A stretch of DNA of 46,682 nucleotides, from NCBI GenBank assembly GCA_017642335.1, contig JAGCPF010000062.1, positions 1-46,682 of the forward strand, read 5' to 3'. The notes under the pieces were generated by a model, which did no database searches, was not told where the DNA came from, and saw nothing but the letters and a program-made list of their open reading frames with translations. The DNA comes from Fibrobacter sp. Its GTDB lineage: Bacteria > Fibrobacterota > Fibrobacteria > Fibrobacterales > Fibrobacteraceae. Shown in pieces: positions 33,692 to 42,770 of this stretch. Within the stretch, counting starts at the first letter, position 1, and each line of letters opens with the position of its first letter. The position numbers and the translations under genes are program-made.

Positions 33692-35530
33692 TTATTCGAC
33701 TCGGCCCGCGGCACCCAGCCTGTTACCCTTCAGATCGTAACGGATTCCATTCCGTTCGATAAAGACACGGTGCGTATCGAAGCGAACCTTCGGTGCGCCG
33801 TCGTTCGTATTCAGCACCAGGCGGGTTTTCGGAAGGGCGATAACACCCTCGGCGGCAAATGACGGGACATGGCCAGAATTGATAGCCTGAATGGCTCCCG
33901 CCAAGTAAGCGGCAGGAGAATTCCAGTTGATAGCCACCTCGTTGCTCGCATAGCTGCACTCGTCGTCCAGGTAGGATTTCGCCGGGGCGCCGTTCACACG
34001 GTAATCCTTGCATTCCCATTCATTTTTACCAATATCCTCGCCACCGGGCTGCGGTCCACCCACAAGCATGCCGGGGACAGGCTCGCTCACGCCATCAGCC
34101 TGGCTCGGACGGTGATGCGGGTGCATCGGGGACTTGGTGCCGAAACCGGTCACGTACGACATGTCCATCGGGTTCTTGCCGAGCAGATAGTCGAGAGTCT
34201 TGAGTGCGCTCTGGTAATACTTCTTGTCGCCCGACAGATAGTAGGCATAAAGCAGCCATACACCCATGTTGGCGGCCACGCTGTTGGAACCCCAGTAGAA
34301 GTCCCCCTTCGTCATGGGCACGCCGAAACCGGTAGCGGCATTTTTCGCATAGCGGTCGGCTGCGGAAAGGAGGCTATCCTTCGCAGCGGCAGCATCGCTG
34401 AACAGGTCCGGATGAGTCGCCTTGGTGTACGTCACAAGGCCGTTCATCTCGGCCCAGCCCGGAATCGTCGTGTAGGCGCCCTGCAAAGCATACGAGGCAT
34501 CCTTGGTGGTCACAAAGAGTTCCGCCGCGGCAAAGTTCTTCTCGTCCTTGGCGTTATTGTCGGAATAGGTTCCGGTCGCAACGTCTCGCGGCTGGTTATA
34601 ATAGGTGCTCGGGTTGGACTCGGCCCATACGTAGGCCTTCTTGGCCGCCTCGAGTGCTTTCGCGGCGAACGTGGCGTCGAATTTTTCGTATACGCGGGCA
34701 GCGACAGCCATCACGCCGGCAAAATCAAGCGTTGCAGTTGTGCTCTTGCCGATAACATAGCGCGTGTCGACATCCTCGTTCGGCATGACCGTCCCGCAGA
34801 ACTGCAGTGTCGTAAGCTTGTGGTAGACACCTCCGTCGGACGCCTGCATGGTGAGCATCCAGTCCAGGTTGTACTTGATTTCGGCCAAGAGGTCGGGCAA
34901 ATTGCCGTCGGCCGGGATGTTCCACTTTAGATTGTCGAAATAGGCCGGGAAATGCTCGTACAGCGAAAGCAGCGTATATGTGGAAATGCCCGAGTTTACG
35001 ATGTACTTGCCATAGTCGCCGGCATCGTACCAGCCCTTGGGACTGTCGAGAGTACCGCTGCCGCCCGTGGCGGAGCTATGGAAAGCCACGCCCATGTCGG
35101 GGTGCCCCGCACTGCGTTTCCACTTCCCTGCATAAGTCTCGTCCAGGGCCATGGAGGCGCGCTGGTAATAGAAGAACTTGAGCAGGGCCTTCGAAACGCC
35201 GTCGAGCGCATCGTTCGCAATCTTCAAGTCTTTGCGGACAACCTGCCCGTTCACCTTGATCGAATACGTTCCAGGAGTCTTGAGTTCGGTAAAGTCGACA
35301 AGCTGCACGCTCTGCCCGCTGCCATTCCAAGTGCTCGCCTCGGAGGGAGTCACCGTAAGGACCGTATTCCCGGAAGCATCGACAAACTCGACATTTCCGC
35401 CGCCCTCGAACAGCGTCAGTTCCTTGAAATTCGCAGGATGGTAACCAATCTGGTTAATATAAGCAGTAGCGGCGAACGAAGAAGTCGCCATCGCCAAGAA
35501 AGCAGGGAGAAATAGGATCTTGGTATTCAT
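33692..35530 (-). CDS. Secreted GH9 cellulase (endoglucanase) with N-terminal Ig-like domain
   Basis: This 612-residue enzyme is predicted to hydrolyse beta-1,4-glucan outside the cell. I chose ATG 35530 (MNTKILFLPAFLAMATSSFA), behind GGAGGG, over an upstream frame extension. The signal peptide is cleaved near AATA. Residues about 22-105 are the Ig-like CelD_N domain. The catalytic GH9 (alpha/alpha)6 domain follows, with WYDAGDYGKY (Asp169, Asp172), HPHHRPS and the acid Glu531 in NEVAINWN. The last roughly 45 residues form a small beta-rich, basic tail (KVRFDTHRVFIERNGIRYDLKGNR). It resembles C-terminal tails I recall from other secreted Fibrobacter proteins and may be a sorting or attachment signal (inference). 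Confidence 0.93.
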   Translation of the reverse strand: MNTKILFLPAFLAMATSSFAATAYINQIGYHPANFKELTLFEGGGNVEFVDASGNTVLTVTPSEASTWNGSGQSVQLVDFTELKTPGTYSIKVNGQVVRKDLKIANDALDGVSKALLKFFYYQRASMALDETYAGKWKRSAGHPDMGVAFHSSATGGSGTLDSPKGWYDAGDYGKYIVNSGISTYTLLSLYEHFPAYFDNLKWNIPADGNLPDLLAEIKYNLDWMLTMQASDGGVYHKLTTLQFCGTVMPNEDVDTRYVIGKSTTATLDFAGVMAVAARVYEKFDATFAAKALEAAKKAYVWAESNPSTYYNQPRDVATGTYSDNNAKDEKNFAAAELFVTTKDASYALQGAYTTIPGWAEMNGLVTYTKATHPDLFSDAAAAKDSLLSAADRYAKNAATGFGVPMTKGDFYWGSNSVAANMGVWLLYAYYLSGDKKYYQSALKTLDYLLGKNPMDMSYVTGFGTKSPMHPHHRPSQADGVSEPVPGMLVGGPQPGGEDIGKNEWECKDYRVNGAPAKSYLDDECSYASNEVAINWNSPAAYLAGAIQAINSGHVPSFAAEGVIALPKTRLVLNTNDGAPKVRFDTHRVFIERNGIRYDLKGNRLGAAGRVE

Positions 35531-35850
35531 ATACCCTCCATAGGATACAAATTCATCTGTAACAAATATATTTCCAATCTGGGAATTATTCCCCATTTTA
35601 GTCTCAATAAAGTGTTTTCCGTAGCAAACATCACGCGGGCCAGCGAAAAAAAATATGGATTATCGGCCAAATCGCACGAATTCCCGCTTTTTTGCCCGTT
35701 GCGTTTAAATTACGGCATTTTTGCGGAAGCGAGGAGAATCACAATTTTATAAAATTATTACGAAAATACGTCAACAGTATTGACTTCGAGAAGCTCTTTG
35801 TTTATTTTGTAAATAAATTTAAATAAAAACACATCTCCGTTGGAGGGCTT
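35531..35850. promoter_or_regulatory. Divergent promoter region with two palindromes
   Basis: This 320-bp region lies between the leftward GH9 gene and the rightward collagen-like lipoproteins. It holds a perfect 13-bp palindrome GGGAATTATTCCC (35581-35593) about 50 bp before the GH9 start. For the rightward genes there is TTGACT (35780-35785), 17 bp, then TATTTT (35803-35808). The -35 box is overlapped by the inverted repeat GTCAA-CAGTA-TTGAC (35770-35784). Both palindromes could be operators. No gene is seen here. Confidence 0.5.
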
Positions 35851-37404
35851 ATGAAACTCACAAAGCTGTCTTTCACCACAACCATCGTTGCCGGCCTGGC
35901 ATTACTCTCTGCTTGCGGCGACGATGTGACTAACGTGACCGAAAAAGGCGGAATCGACAAGGTTGAAAACTTCAAGAGCCTTCCGAAGTGCGAATCAGAT
36001 GACGTAGGCTCGCTTGCATACGTAAGTGATTCGGCAAAAGTATTCGCCTGCACAGAAAGCGGCTGGGTTACGATAAACGGCGCCAACGGCAAGGACGGCG
36101 TCGACGGAAAAAACGGCGAAGACGGCAATGACGGAGAAAACGGCAAGAACGGCACCAAGGGAGCCAAGGGAAGCGACGGCAAGAACGGATCGTCCTGCAC
36201 CGTCGAAGAACTCGCCTCGGGCAACGGCTACAAAGTCATATGCGACGGCGATTCCATAGGCGTCCTGCTGAACGGGACAAACGGCAAGCAGGGCGAGCCC
36301 GGAAAGCAGGGAGACAAGGGCAACCCGGGAGCCGACGGCAAAAGCTGCAAATTGAAAGACAATAACGACGGGACAATAACCGTAACCTGCGACACGACGA
36401 CAACAACCCTTTACAAGGCCATGTGCGGCACCACTCCGTACGATCCGGCCACCGGCACCTGCGGCGGCGGGGCAACAATACAGCCCAGCGACCCAGTAGT
36501 TCCCTCCGTATGCGGGGATTCAATCTACGACCCCACTTATTACATGTGCATGGGGACCGTAATCATGCTCAAGCCAGGCGTATCCAGATGCGGTACAACC
36601 CTATACAACGCCATGCTTGGGCAATATAGGTGCGTCAACGACACTCTTTATAGTATAACCGACCCGAGGGCGTGCGGGGAATACAACCCGGCCCTATATT
36701 CATGCGTCATGGGTAACCTAATCCCCATTAGCGGCAACAACGACCCCGACAACATCGAATGCGACGGGACGGAACTGTGGTGCAAGGACGAATCCCCCAA
36801 TTACCGTGTACAGACAGGCCTCGATAACGACACCCGCACTTCGGGTTACTGGTTTCCCTATACGGATTCCATCGAAGGAGGGGCCTCGACAATCGAATGG
36901 CCGGTTGCACGAGGCACAGAATTCGATCCGTACGCATTTGACAACATCGTCCGGGAATGCAAGGGGCTTTGCGGTACCATCGCTCTAGACGCTGGAGAAA
37001 TGGATGGTATAAACCCATACGCAGGCGTTTACTTCAACATTGTCGGCGAGACCTCCGTTACCGACGGAACTATTGCCGTAGGCGACGTAACTGCCTGGGA
37101 AGGAATCTGCATTACCTACACCTCGACCTTATCTGCAAAGTTGGTCATGGAGCTTGACGAATACACACGTATCGCCGTCAACGAAGACCAGCCCGTTAAA
37201 AATCTTGCGAAGGCCGCTTTAGCTAACGACGTATGCATTGAATGGTCAGACTTTAGACAAAGCGGATGGGGAAAAGCGGACAAAATATCCGGCACCGAAG
37301 CCGCAACAAAGCTTGCAGCTCTCAAATTTGAAATTTCTGCAACTGACGGGTCCACAGGCGATTTCAACATCATCCGCTTGAGAAAGTATTCCGACGTTAA
37401 TTAG
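35851..37404 (+). CDS. Collagen-like repeat lipoprotein with jelly-roll-like C-terminal domain
   Basis: This 517-residue protein has RBS TGGAGGG. The signal ends in the canonical lipobox LLSAC (Leu at -3), unlike the YG family. A conserved VTNVTEKGG head is followed by about 100 residues of Gly-X-Y collagen-like triplets (GKDGVDGKNGEDGNDG, then GKQGEPGKQGDKGNPG), broken by a CTVEEL/YKVICDGDS segment. A Cys-rich part with repeated CG-x-x-x-YDP/YNP units comes next. The C-terminal roughly 190 residues are predicted beta-rich (WCKDE, YRVQTGLD, SGYWFPYTD, DFNIIRLRKY) and resemble a carbohydrate-binding jelly roll. The binding role is inference. It is a surface protein, paralogous to the next gene. 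Confidence 0.8.
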   Translation: MKLTKLSFTTTIVAGLALLSACGDDVTNVTEKGGIDKVENFKSLPKCESDDVGSLAYVSDSAKVFACTESGWVTINGANGKDGVDGKNGEDGNDGENGKNGTKGAKGSDGKNGSSCTVEELASGNGYKVICDGDSIGVLLNGTNGKQGEPGKQGDKGNPGADGKSCKLKDNNDGTITVTCDTTTTTLYKAMCGTTPYDPATGTCGGGATIQPSDPVVPSVCGDSIYDPTYYMCMGTVIMLKPGVSRCGTTLYNAMLGQYRCVNDTLYSITDPRACGEYNPALYSCVMGNLIPISGNNDPDNIECDGTELWCKDESPNYRVQTGLDNDTRTSGYWFPYTDSIEGGASTIEWPVARGTEFDPYAFDNIVRECKGLCGTIALDAGEMDGINPYAGVYFNIVGETSVTDGTIAVGDVTAWEGICITYTSTLSAKLVMELDEYTRIAVNEDQPVKNLAKAALANDVCIEWSDFRQSGWGKADKISGTEAATKLAALKFEISATDGSTGDFNIIRLRKYSDVN

Positions 37405-37430
37405 TTCCCGGAACCATTGCAGGAGGATTT

Positions 37431-38753
37431 ATGAAAATCACAAAATTTACCTACGCAATAGGTCTCACCGTCGGATTTACCCTACTCTCCGCATGCGGTG
37501 ACGAAGTGACCAACGTGACCACAAAAACCGTAATCGAAACTGTCGCAACGTTCGAGAAGCTTTCAAAATGCGAGAACGACAACGTGGGCGCACTGGCATT
37601 TGTCGCGGACTCCGCCAAAACGTACACCTGTACCGAAAATGGCTGGGTATCTACGGACGGCATCGACGGCAAAGACGGCGAAGACGGAAAAGATGGCGCT
37701 GACGGAAACGACGGCAAAAACGGAAAGAAGGGTACAAAGGGTGCCGACGGAAAAGACGGCAAAAACGGTTTCGCATGCATCACCAAGGAACTCAGTTCCG
37801 GCAAGGGATACAAGATTGTCTGCGACGGGGATTCCGTAGGAGTCATCTTGAATGGCGAGGACGGACCGAGAGGCAAACAAGGTGAAAAAGGCGACAACGG
37901 GAAACCGGGAGACACAGGAGAAGGCTGCGAAATGTCCCCAAGACCGAACGGGACATATCTCGTAACATGCAGCAACGCTTCAGCCGAGATCTACGAGATC
38001 ACCCCTACGCCAATCATTCCTACGCCAAACGACTCTACATCAATCGGTCCTACGCCTAGCGACTCCACATCAATCGGTCCTACGCCTAGCGACTCCACGC
38101 AAGTCGCCACAGATGATCCGGACTGCGCGGGCCCTAGACTGTGGTGCAAGGCCGAATCGAAAAATTACAATTACCGCGTACAGACAGGGCTTGACGCAGG
38201 CTATGACGATTCGGGCTATTGGTTCTCCTATACAGACGATGCCGACGGAGGCAAATCGAAAATCACGTGGCCCGTCAAGCTCGGCAACGAGTATGACGAA
38301 TACGCATTTGATCCAGTGATAGAGCATTGCCAAGGTCTTTGCGGGACCGTAACCCTGGACAAGGGAACGCTAGACAGAAACCCGTTTGCAGGCGTTGGAT
38401 TCAATCTCGCAGGCACTTCTGACGGGTCGACGCTAGTCGCATCCACCATAGTCGAGTGGTACAGCATCTGCATCACCTACACCTCCGACTTGCCTGGCAT
38501 ACTGGCCATTGGAGTTGGTGATTCACTGAACCAAGCGTTACGTTACGACCTGCCCCATGTCAACCTGCCGACAGCAGCCACCCCCGATGAAAAATGTTTT
38601 GTCTGGACCGATTTCAGACAAACGGGAAATGCCGGCGGCGCAGCAATAAGCGGTCCCGAGGCCGCAGCACGCGCAGTCTCGTTCTATATCGAATTTTCCT
38701 CAAACGACGGAGATTCGGGCGACTTCAACATTATCAGCATGAGAAAGAACTGA
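37431..38753 (+). CDS. Collagen-like repeat lipoprotein, paralog
   Basis: This 440-residue protein starts 26 bp after its paralog with RBS AGGAGG. Lipobox LLSAC. It has the same VTNVT head, Gly-X-Y triplets (GKDGEDGKDGADGNDGKNG, then GPRGKQGEKGDNGKPG) and C-terminal beta domain (WCKAESKNYNYRVQTGLD, SGYWFSYTDD, DFNIISMRK). In place of the CG...YDP units it has a Pro/Thr/Ser linker made of tandem TSIGPTPSD units (about 38035-38100). The gene pair is probably a recent tandem duplication and operon. Confidence 0.8.
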   Translation: MKITKFTYAIGLTVGFTLLSACGDEVTNVTTKTVIETVATFEKLSKCENDNVGALAFVADSAKTYTCTENGWVSTDGIDGKDGEDGKDGADGNDGKNGKKGTKGADGKDGKNGFACITKELSSGKGYKIVCDGDSVGVILNGEDGPRGKQGEKGDNGKPGDTGEGCEMSPRPNGTYLVTCSNASAEIYEITPTPIIPTPNDSTSIGPTPSDSTSIGPTPSDSTQVATDDPDCAGPRLWCKAESKNYNYRVQTGLDAGYDDSGYWFSYTDDADGGKSKITWPVKLGNEYDEYAFDPVIEHCQGLCGTVTLDKGTLDRNPFAGVGFNLAGTSDGSTLVASTIVEWYSICITYTSDLPGILAIGVGDSLNQALRYDLPHVNLPTAATPDEKCFVWTDFRQTGNAGGAAISGPEAAARAVSFYIEFSSNDGDSGDFNIISMRKN

Positions 38754-38786
38754 GTCGGTCAATAATAAAGTATTTTTTAGAATGAA

Positions 38787-39689
38787 ATGACGACCGAACC
38801 GAAAGCATTCTACCATCTACCCGGACTATTCGAGTTCTACGACCTGTACAATGCTTTCCTGCCACTTTTCCGCGAGCACCGGGAATACTTTTACGACTGG
38901 TGCGAAATCGGCTCCATCTACGGCGCCCCTAGAGACTGCATCTGGGGCGGAGGCCGTGTAGGGTTCGGTGATGAACAGCCGGAAAAGGTGGCTGCACTCC
39001 TGAAGGAATACGGGATATCGGCACGGCTTACCTTCAGCAATTCCCTGCTCCGCGAAGAACACCTTTCGGATAAAAGGTGCAATTCCCTGTGCACCCTGTT
39101 CGAGCAGGGGCCTGTACAGAACGGAATCATCATCCATTCGGACCTGCTGCTGGACTACATCAAGGCGAAGTATCCCGGATTCTATTTCGTGTCCTCGACA
39201 ACGAAGGTGCAGACGGACTTCAACCAGTTCGAAGCAGAACTGGAACGGAACGAATTCCGCTATGTCGTCCCGGATTTCCGGCTCAACAAGGAACTCGACC
39301 GATTAAAAGCGCTGACCGGCACGCAAAAAAAGAAAGTGGAATTCCTGTGCAACGAATGCTGCTGGTACAAATGCCACGACAGGAAGCGATGCTACGAGAA
39401 CGTCAGCCGAAAGAGCCTCGGCGAGGACTGCGAAGACCATGTCTGCGTCTCGCCAAACGCCCAAAGGGGCTACCGCTTTTCCGACGCCATGAAGAATCCC
39501 GGATTCATCGGGATCGAGGACATCCAAAACACCTACACTCCCGAAGGATTCTCCCACTTCAAGATTGAAGGACGGAGCCTGGGCAGCGCAATTATCCTGG
39601 AATTCCTGCTTTATTACATGACAAAACCCGAGCGCCAGCTCGAAGTAAGGGAAGCGATATACCTGGACAGCACGCTGGATTTGTTCTAG
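38787..39689 (+). CDS. U32-like conserved protein with Cys cluster
   Basis: This 300-residue cytoplasmic protein has no signal peptide. It looks like a TIM-barrel protein of the U32 peptidase/hydroxylase type. It has GRVGFGDEQPEKV near the N-terminus, a Cys group CNECCWYKCHDRKRC with a further CEDHVC that could hold an iron-sulfur cluster, and HFKIEGRSLGS near the C-terminus, where U32 proteins have a KIEGR motif. Substrate unknown; the family assignment is moderate. A weak RBS precedes ATG 38787. It follows the collagen-like pair by 33 bp and is closed by a strong hairpin. Confidence 0.6.
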   Translation: MTTEPKAFYHLPGLFEFYDLYNAFLPLFREHREYFYDWCEIGSIYGAPRDCIWGGGRVGFGDEQPEKVAALLKEYGISARLTFSNSLLREEHLSDKRCNSLCTLFEQGPVQNGIIIHSDLLLDYIKAKYPGFYFVSSTTKVQTDFNQFEAELERNEFRYVVPDFRLNKELDRLKALTGTQKKKVEFLCNECCWYKCHDRKRCYENVSRKSLGEDCEDHVCVSPNAQRGYRFSDAMKNPGFIGIEDIQNTYTPEGFSHFKIEGRSLGSAIILEFLLYYMTKPERQLEVREAIYLDSTLDLF

Positions 39690-39734
39690 GATATAAAAGA
39701 GTACGAACCACAGAGAAAAAAGACTCCGTAAAAA

Positions 39735-39775
39735 CAAAATGACTGCCTAAATAGCAGTCATTTTGTAATGTTTCT
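39735..39775 (+). terminator. Strong (possibly bidirectional) terminator
   Basis: A perfect 13-bp stem ACAAAATGACTGC/GCAGTCATTTTGT with a 7-nt loop (CTAAATA) follows the U32-like gene. The A-rich 5' side and T-rich 3' side make it work as a terminator in either direction. Confidence 0.8.
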
Positions 39776-39776
39776 C

Positions 39777-39907
39777 TAGATTGCTTCACCCCTTACGGGG
39801 TTCGCAATGACAATCCTGTCACTGCCTACTCGTAATTCCGCTACGACACGAGCATCATCGAGAACACCATGACGAACAGCGCGACGGTTTCGCCGACACC
39901 GAGCACC
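39777..39907. repeat. Left direct repeat flanking the R-M island
   Basis: About 131 bp match 45916-46045 with scattered substitutions and one indel. The repeat includes a palindromic element (GATTGCTTCACC...CGCAATGACAATCCTG) and the 3' end of the V-ATPase K-subunit gene. The match stops abruptly at 39907. Confidence 0.88.
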
Positions 39908-40038
39908 CCAAGCGACCGGACCAGCTTAACACACGCAGAAAAACGCTCTTGTAGCTGGTCATCTCGCCATCACGACTCGCTTACGCCGAGTCGCTTTTGG
40001 CTCACAGTCGCGAGCGTTAAAAGTTGAGCTTGATCCAT
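39841..40038 (-). pseudogene. Broken copy of V-type ATPase subunit K gene
   Basis: On the minus strand the ATG at 40038 with RBS GAGGTAACACGT and the first ten codons (MDQAQLLTLA) equal those of the intact gene at 45979-46434. After 40008 the sequence departs and meets a stop after 22 codons (TGA). The last roughly 67 bases (39841-39907), including the same TAG stop, again match the intact gene. About 100 unrelated bases (39908-40007), containing a CGACTCG/CGAGTCG hairpin (39973-39993), replace the middle. It is a clear relic with both ends kept, and cannot make the protein. Confidence 0.88.
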
Positions 40039-40157
40039 ACGTGTTACCTCGCTGGATTTTCCAGCAAGATTTGGGCGTTCCCCACTGGCATGGGTCGGGC
40101 TATATTCTGGGGGCAATCGGCTGCGCTAACGCAGACGATACGGATTAACGTAATTTT
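40039..40157. other. Gap between K-subunit relic and res gene
   Basis: The first 20 bp (to 40058) are the duplicated leader of the K-subunit gene. The rest shows no gene. A small hairpin CTGCG-CTAA-CGCAG (about 40121-40134), 24 bp downstream of the res stop on the minus strand, may act as a weak terminator. Confidence 0.45.
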
Positions 40158-42770
40158 TTACCAACTCCTCATTTGGCTCAAGAATTTTTCCTTGGTGTAG
40201 GCGCCTTCGACGTTGCGATCTTCATAAACTAAGCAGTAGCGATATTCATTGCCGGCCTTTGAAGCCCATAGGTTCCCGAGTTCAATTTTCTTAGCGGCAT
40301 CCAAATGGTCACCCTTGGTTTCCAGCAGGACTATTTTTCCTTTTTTCGTCTTGATGATAAAATCGGGATAGTGGTTAATGAATCCGTTGATACCGAAATC
40401 GGCCCGTTCCTTGTTGCGGGTCCAAAACTCCACGTTATCCAGGTTTGCGAGTTCATTTACAACTTCAGCTTCAAAATTGTTGAAACTTTCTTCCGGTTCG
40501 TATAGTCCCTTGGCGATACTCTTGCCCTTTGCCGAGTAGGGCTTCTGTTTTTTGAATGTATAGGTCGGCTTTAAAATGATTTTGTCCGAATCAACTTTGC
40601 TAAGGAATTCTTTGTGAACATAGGTATCGGCGTGATTTTGGATGGCAGCCTTGATTTTTGCAGCGTATGGAGTGGAGTTGTTCAGCATGTGGTTGAATGC
40701 TGTATCATTGAACGATTCCAGGACGCGTTCAATGTATATCTTGATTTCCTGGTCGGGAATGGGGTACATTTTTCCGACAAGCCCCACTAACAATTCGGCG
40801 CATTTTTTGCGTTTGCTTTCGACATCCTTGATACTTAAAATCCATTGCGCGAGGCTTGTTTGCGCTTCCTTCCCTACTTTGCAGAATGTCGGAGTATTGT
40901 CCTTGGTATTCTCATCCAAATCGACCTTGTATATTTCCGCATCTACGTTGTCAAAGTTGATGGATGTATCGCAGGTGCGAAGCGGGAATTTTTTCAGGAG
41001 CATGTCCTTTTCAAATTCCATTTCACAGAGACCGAACAAGTCGTTTTCAATGCCATCCATGTTCATAAAGAATTTAGGCAGGCAAATTCCACTTGCACTT
41101 TCGATGAAGTTTTCCTTGATGTGGGCGTTTTTCACTTGCTTCTCCAGATCTGCAGGTGTCGGGGCGACTCCAGTAGATTTACTCTCCTGGATTTGCTTTT
41201 CCATCGTTTCGTTTTCTTGCCTTGCCAAGCGTTCTATGTCTTGCACGGCAGGGCTTGCAGGACTAGTGCTCGCCCCAGGATTCCAGCTTGTTGCAGTCGG
41301 CATGATTCCACCAAAACTACTTCCCGAAGGCTCTTGCATTTCCGGTGAAATCGGCGTCAACAAATCGACTGGCGACGGTGCGGCAGGAGCCACACTAGGC
41401 AAATCGTTGACCACCTGCGTATCCGCAATTCTGTAGTCCTTGCTGCTGAAGCCAGCACGGTTCAATCCTTCCACCACATTCTGCACGGTATCCAAGAACT
41501 TGTTCGATGCCGTAAGCACATAACTCATGTTCAGCATCGGGTTCGGATTTTTACGGGTATAAGGCAAGCGCAGTACTCTTCCGAGAATCTGTTCCACATC
41601 CACAGCGGAGTTCTTGTCGGCAAGCGAAGCAAGAATGTACGCATAAGGGCAATCCCAGCCTTCTTTCAGAGCGTTCACCGTAATGATGTAACGGACTTCG
41701 CAATCGCTCGACATCAAGTCCAAACCAGCCAACTCGTTTTTATCGGCGGTTTTTATCTTGATTTCGCTTTCCTTGATTCCCTTTTCGATTAGCATCGCCT
41801 TGATTTTATCAAAAGTGGCATTATCTTCTTTTGTCTTGGGTTCAGCCTGAAAGAGGACAATAGGACGAATAGGCGCTCCGCCCTGATTTTGTGCGTCAAA
41901 AGCGGCTCGCTCCAAGCGGGTGCGAAGTTCCAGCGCCGAATTTACGACTTCGTCCTTGCTTTGGTGATTATAGACAATCACGGGCAACTTGACCATGCTT
42001 TCTTTTTTGAGTTCAAAAGCACTGGTAAAGCTGATGATGTTGCTGTTTTTTCGCGGAGTCGCCGTCAAGTCCAGTATAAAACTCGGGTTCAACTGCTTAA
42101 GCATATCGACACTCAGTTCGCTTTCCGCGTTATGGCTTTCATCTACAACGATTACGGGATTAAGTTGCTTAAAAACCGACATCAAGGAGACTTCTTCATC
42201 AGCAGATTCCGCAAAAGACAACAGGTTGCCGTTTTCCTTGTAGGCATTGCGATTGTCTTTGTTGCGGCTCCGCAGGCTATCGAAACTGAGAATGCAAAGG
42301 GACAAGTTCTCTTTCACGGAAGATGCATTGAAACCCGCACCCTGTAAAAGAGCAGTCTTGTCATAGACTTCCACGCGATTCCCGAAATCCGCATTCAACT
42401 GTTCGCGATACGGATGTTCCGGGTTCGAAAAGTTGCGAATGGTCTGTTCAAGGATGGAATTTGACGGAACAAGCCACACGACAGTCTTTGCGTGGTCTTG
42501 CGGAAATATCGAGAAAATCGGTCGGAGCGCATTGGCGGCAATGAATGTTTTTCCACCAGCGGTCGGGACCTTCAGGCACACATGAGGAACGCCTGCAACA
42601 TTGTTCTTGTAGGGTTCCACGATTTCGCCGGGGAACGGAGTGAGCGGAGTCCGCGGGTGCAGCCGCCAGAATTCATTGAAACTCTCCGAAATGTTCCTTG
42701 TCTTTTGGAGAATTTCCAGATAGCGGGTCAAATCTTCGATGATGTCTTTCTGGTATTGCTTGAGAATCAT
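40158..42770 (-). CDS. res: Type III restriction enzyme Res subunit (helicase-endonuclease)
   Basis: This 870-residue protein is the ATP-dependent translocating nuclease of a type III R-M system. The SF2 helicase core has Walker A PTAGGKT (69-75), DESHN (210-214), LTATPR and QILGRVLRLPY. A low-complexity Pro/Ala/Ser stretch (about 470-520) separates it from the C-terminal part. The nuclease site is PDF-x-ETK (Asp803, Glu817, Lys819), intact. It starts in a one-base overlap (TAATG) with mod, the usual order for this system. All key motifs are present, so it is probably active. Confidence 0.93.
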   Translation of the reverse strand: MILKQYQKDIIEDLTRYLEILQKTRNISESFNEFWRLHPRTPLTPFPGEIVEPYKNNVAGVPHVCLKVPTAGGKTFIAANALRPIFSIFPQDHAKTVVWLVPSNSILEQTIRNFSNPEHPYREQLNADFGNRVEVYDKTALLQGAGFNASSVKENLSLCILSFDSLRSRNKDNRNAYKENGNLLSFAESADEEVSLMSVFKQLNPVIVVDESHNAESELSVDMLKQLNPSFILDLTATPRKNSNIISFTSAFELKKESMVKLPVIVYNHQSKDEVVNSALELRTRLERAAFDAQNQGGAPIRPIVLFQAEPKTKEDNATFDKIKAMLIEKGIKESEIKIKTADKNELAGLDLMSSDCEVRYIITVNALKEGWDCPYAYILASLADKNSAVDVEQILGRVLRLPYTRKNPNPMLNMSYVLTASNKFLDTVQNVVEGLNRAGFSSKDYRIADTQVVNDLPSVAPAAPSPVDLLTPISPEMQEPSGSSFGGIMPTATSWNPGASTSPASPAVQDIERLARQENETMEKQIQESKSTGVAPTPADLEKQVKNAHIKENFIESASGICLPKFFMNMDGIENDLFGLCEMEFEKDMLLKKFPLRTCDTSINFDNVDAEIYKVDLDENTKDNTPTFCKVGKEAQTSLAQWILSIKDVESKRKKCAELLVGLVGKMYPIPDQEIKIYIERVLESFNDTAFNHMLNNSTPYAAKIKAAIQNHADTYVHKEFLSKVDSDKIILKPTYTFKKQKPYSAKGKSIAKGLYEPEESFNNFEAEVVNELANLDNVEFWTRNKERADFGINGFINHYPDFIIKTKKGKIVLLETKGDHLDAAKKIELGNLWASKAGNEYRYCLVYEDRNVEGAYTKEKFLSQMRSW

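Noticed and set aside
36080..36350. Gly-X-Y stretch as a phage tail collagen protein
   Set aside because: A clear signal peptide with lipobox and no phage genes around make a surface lipoprotein much more likely.
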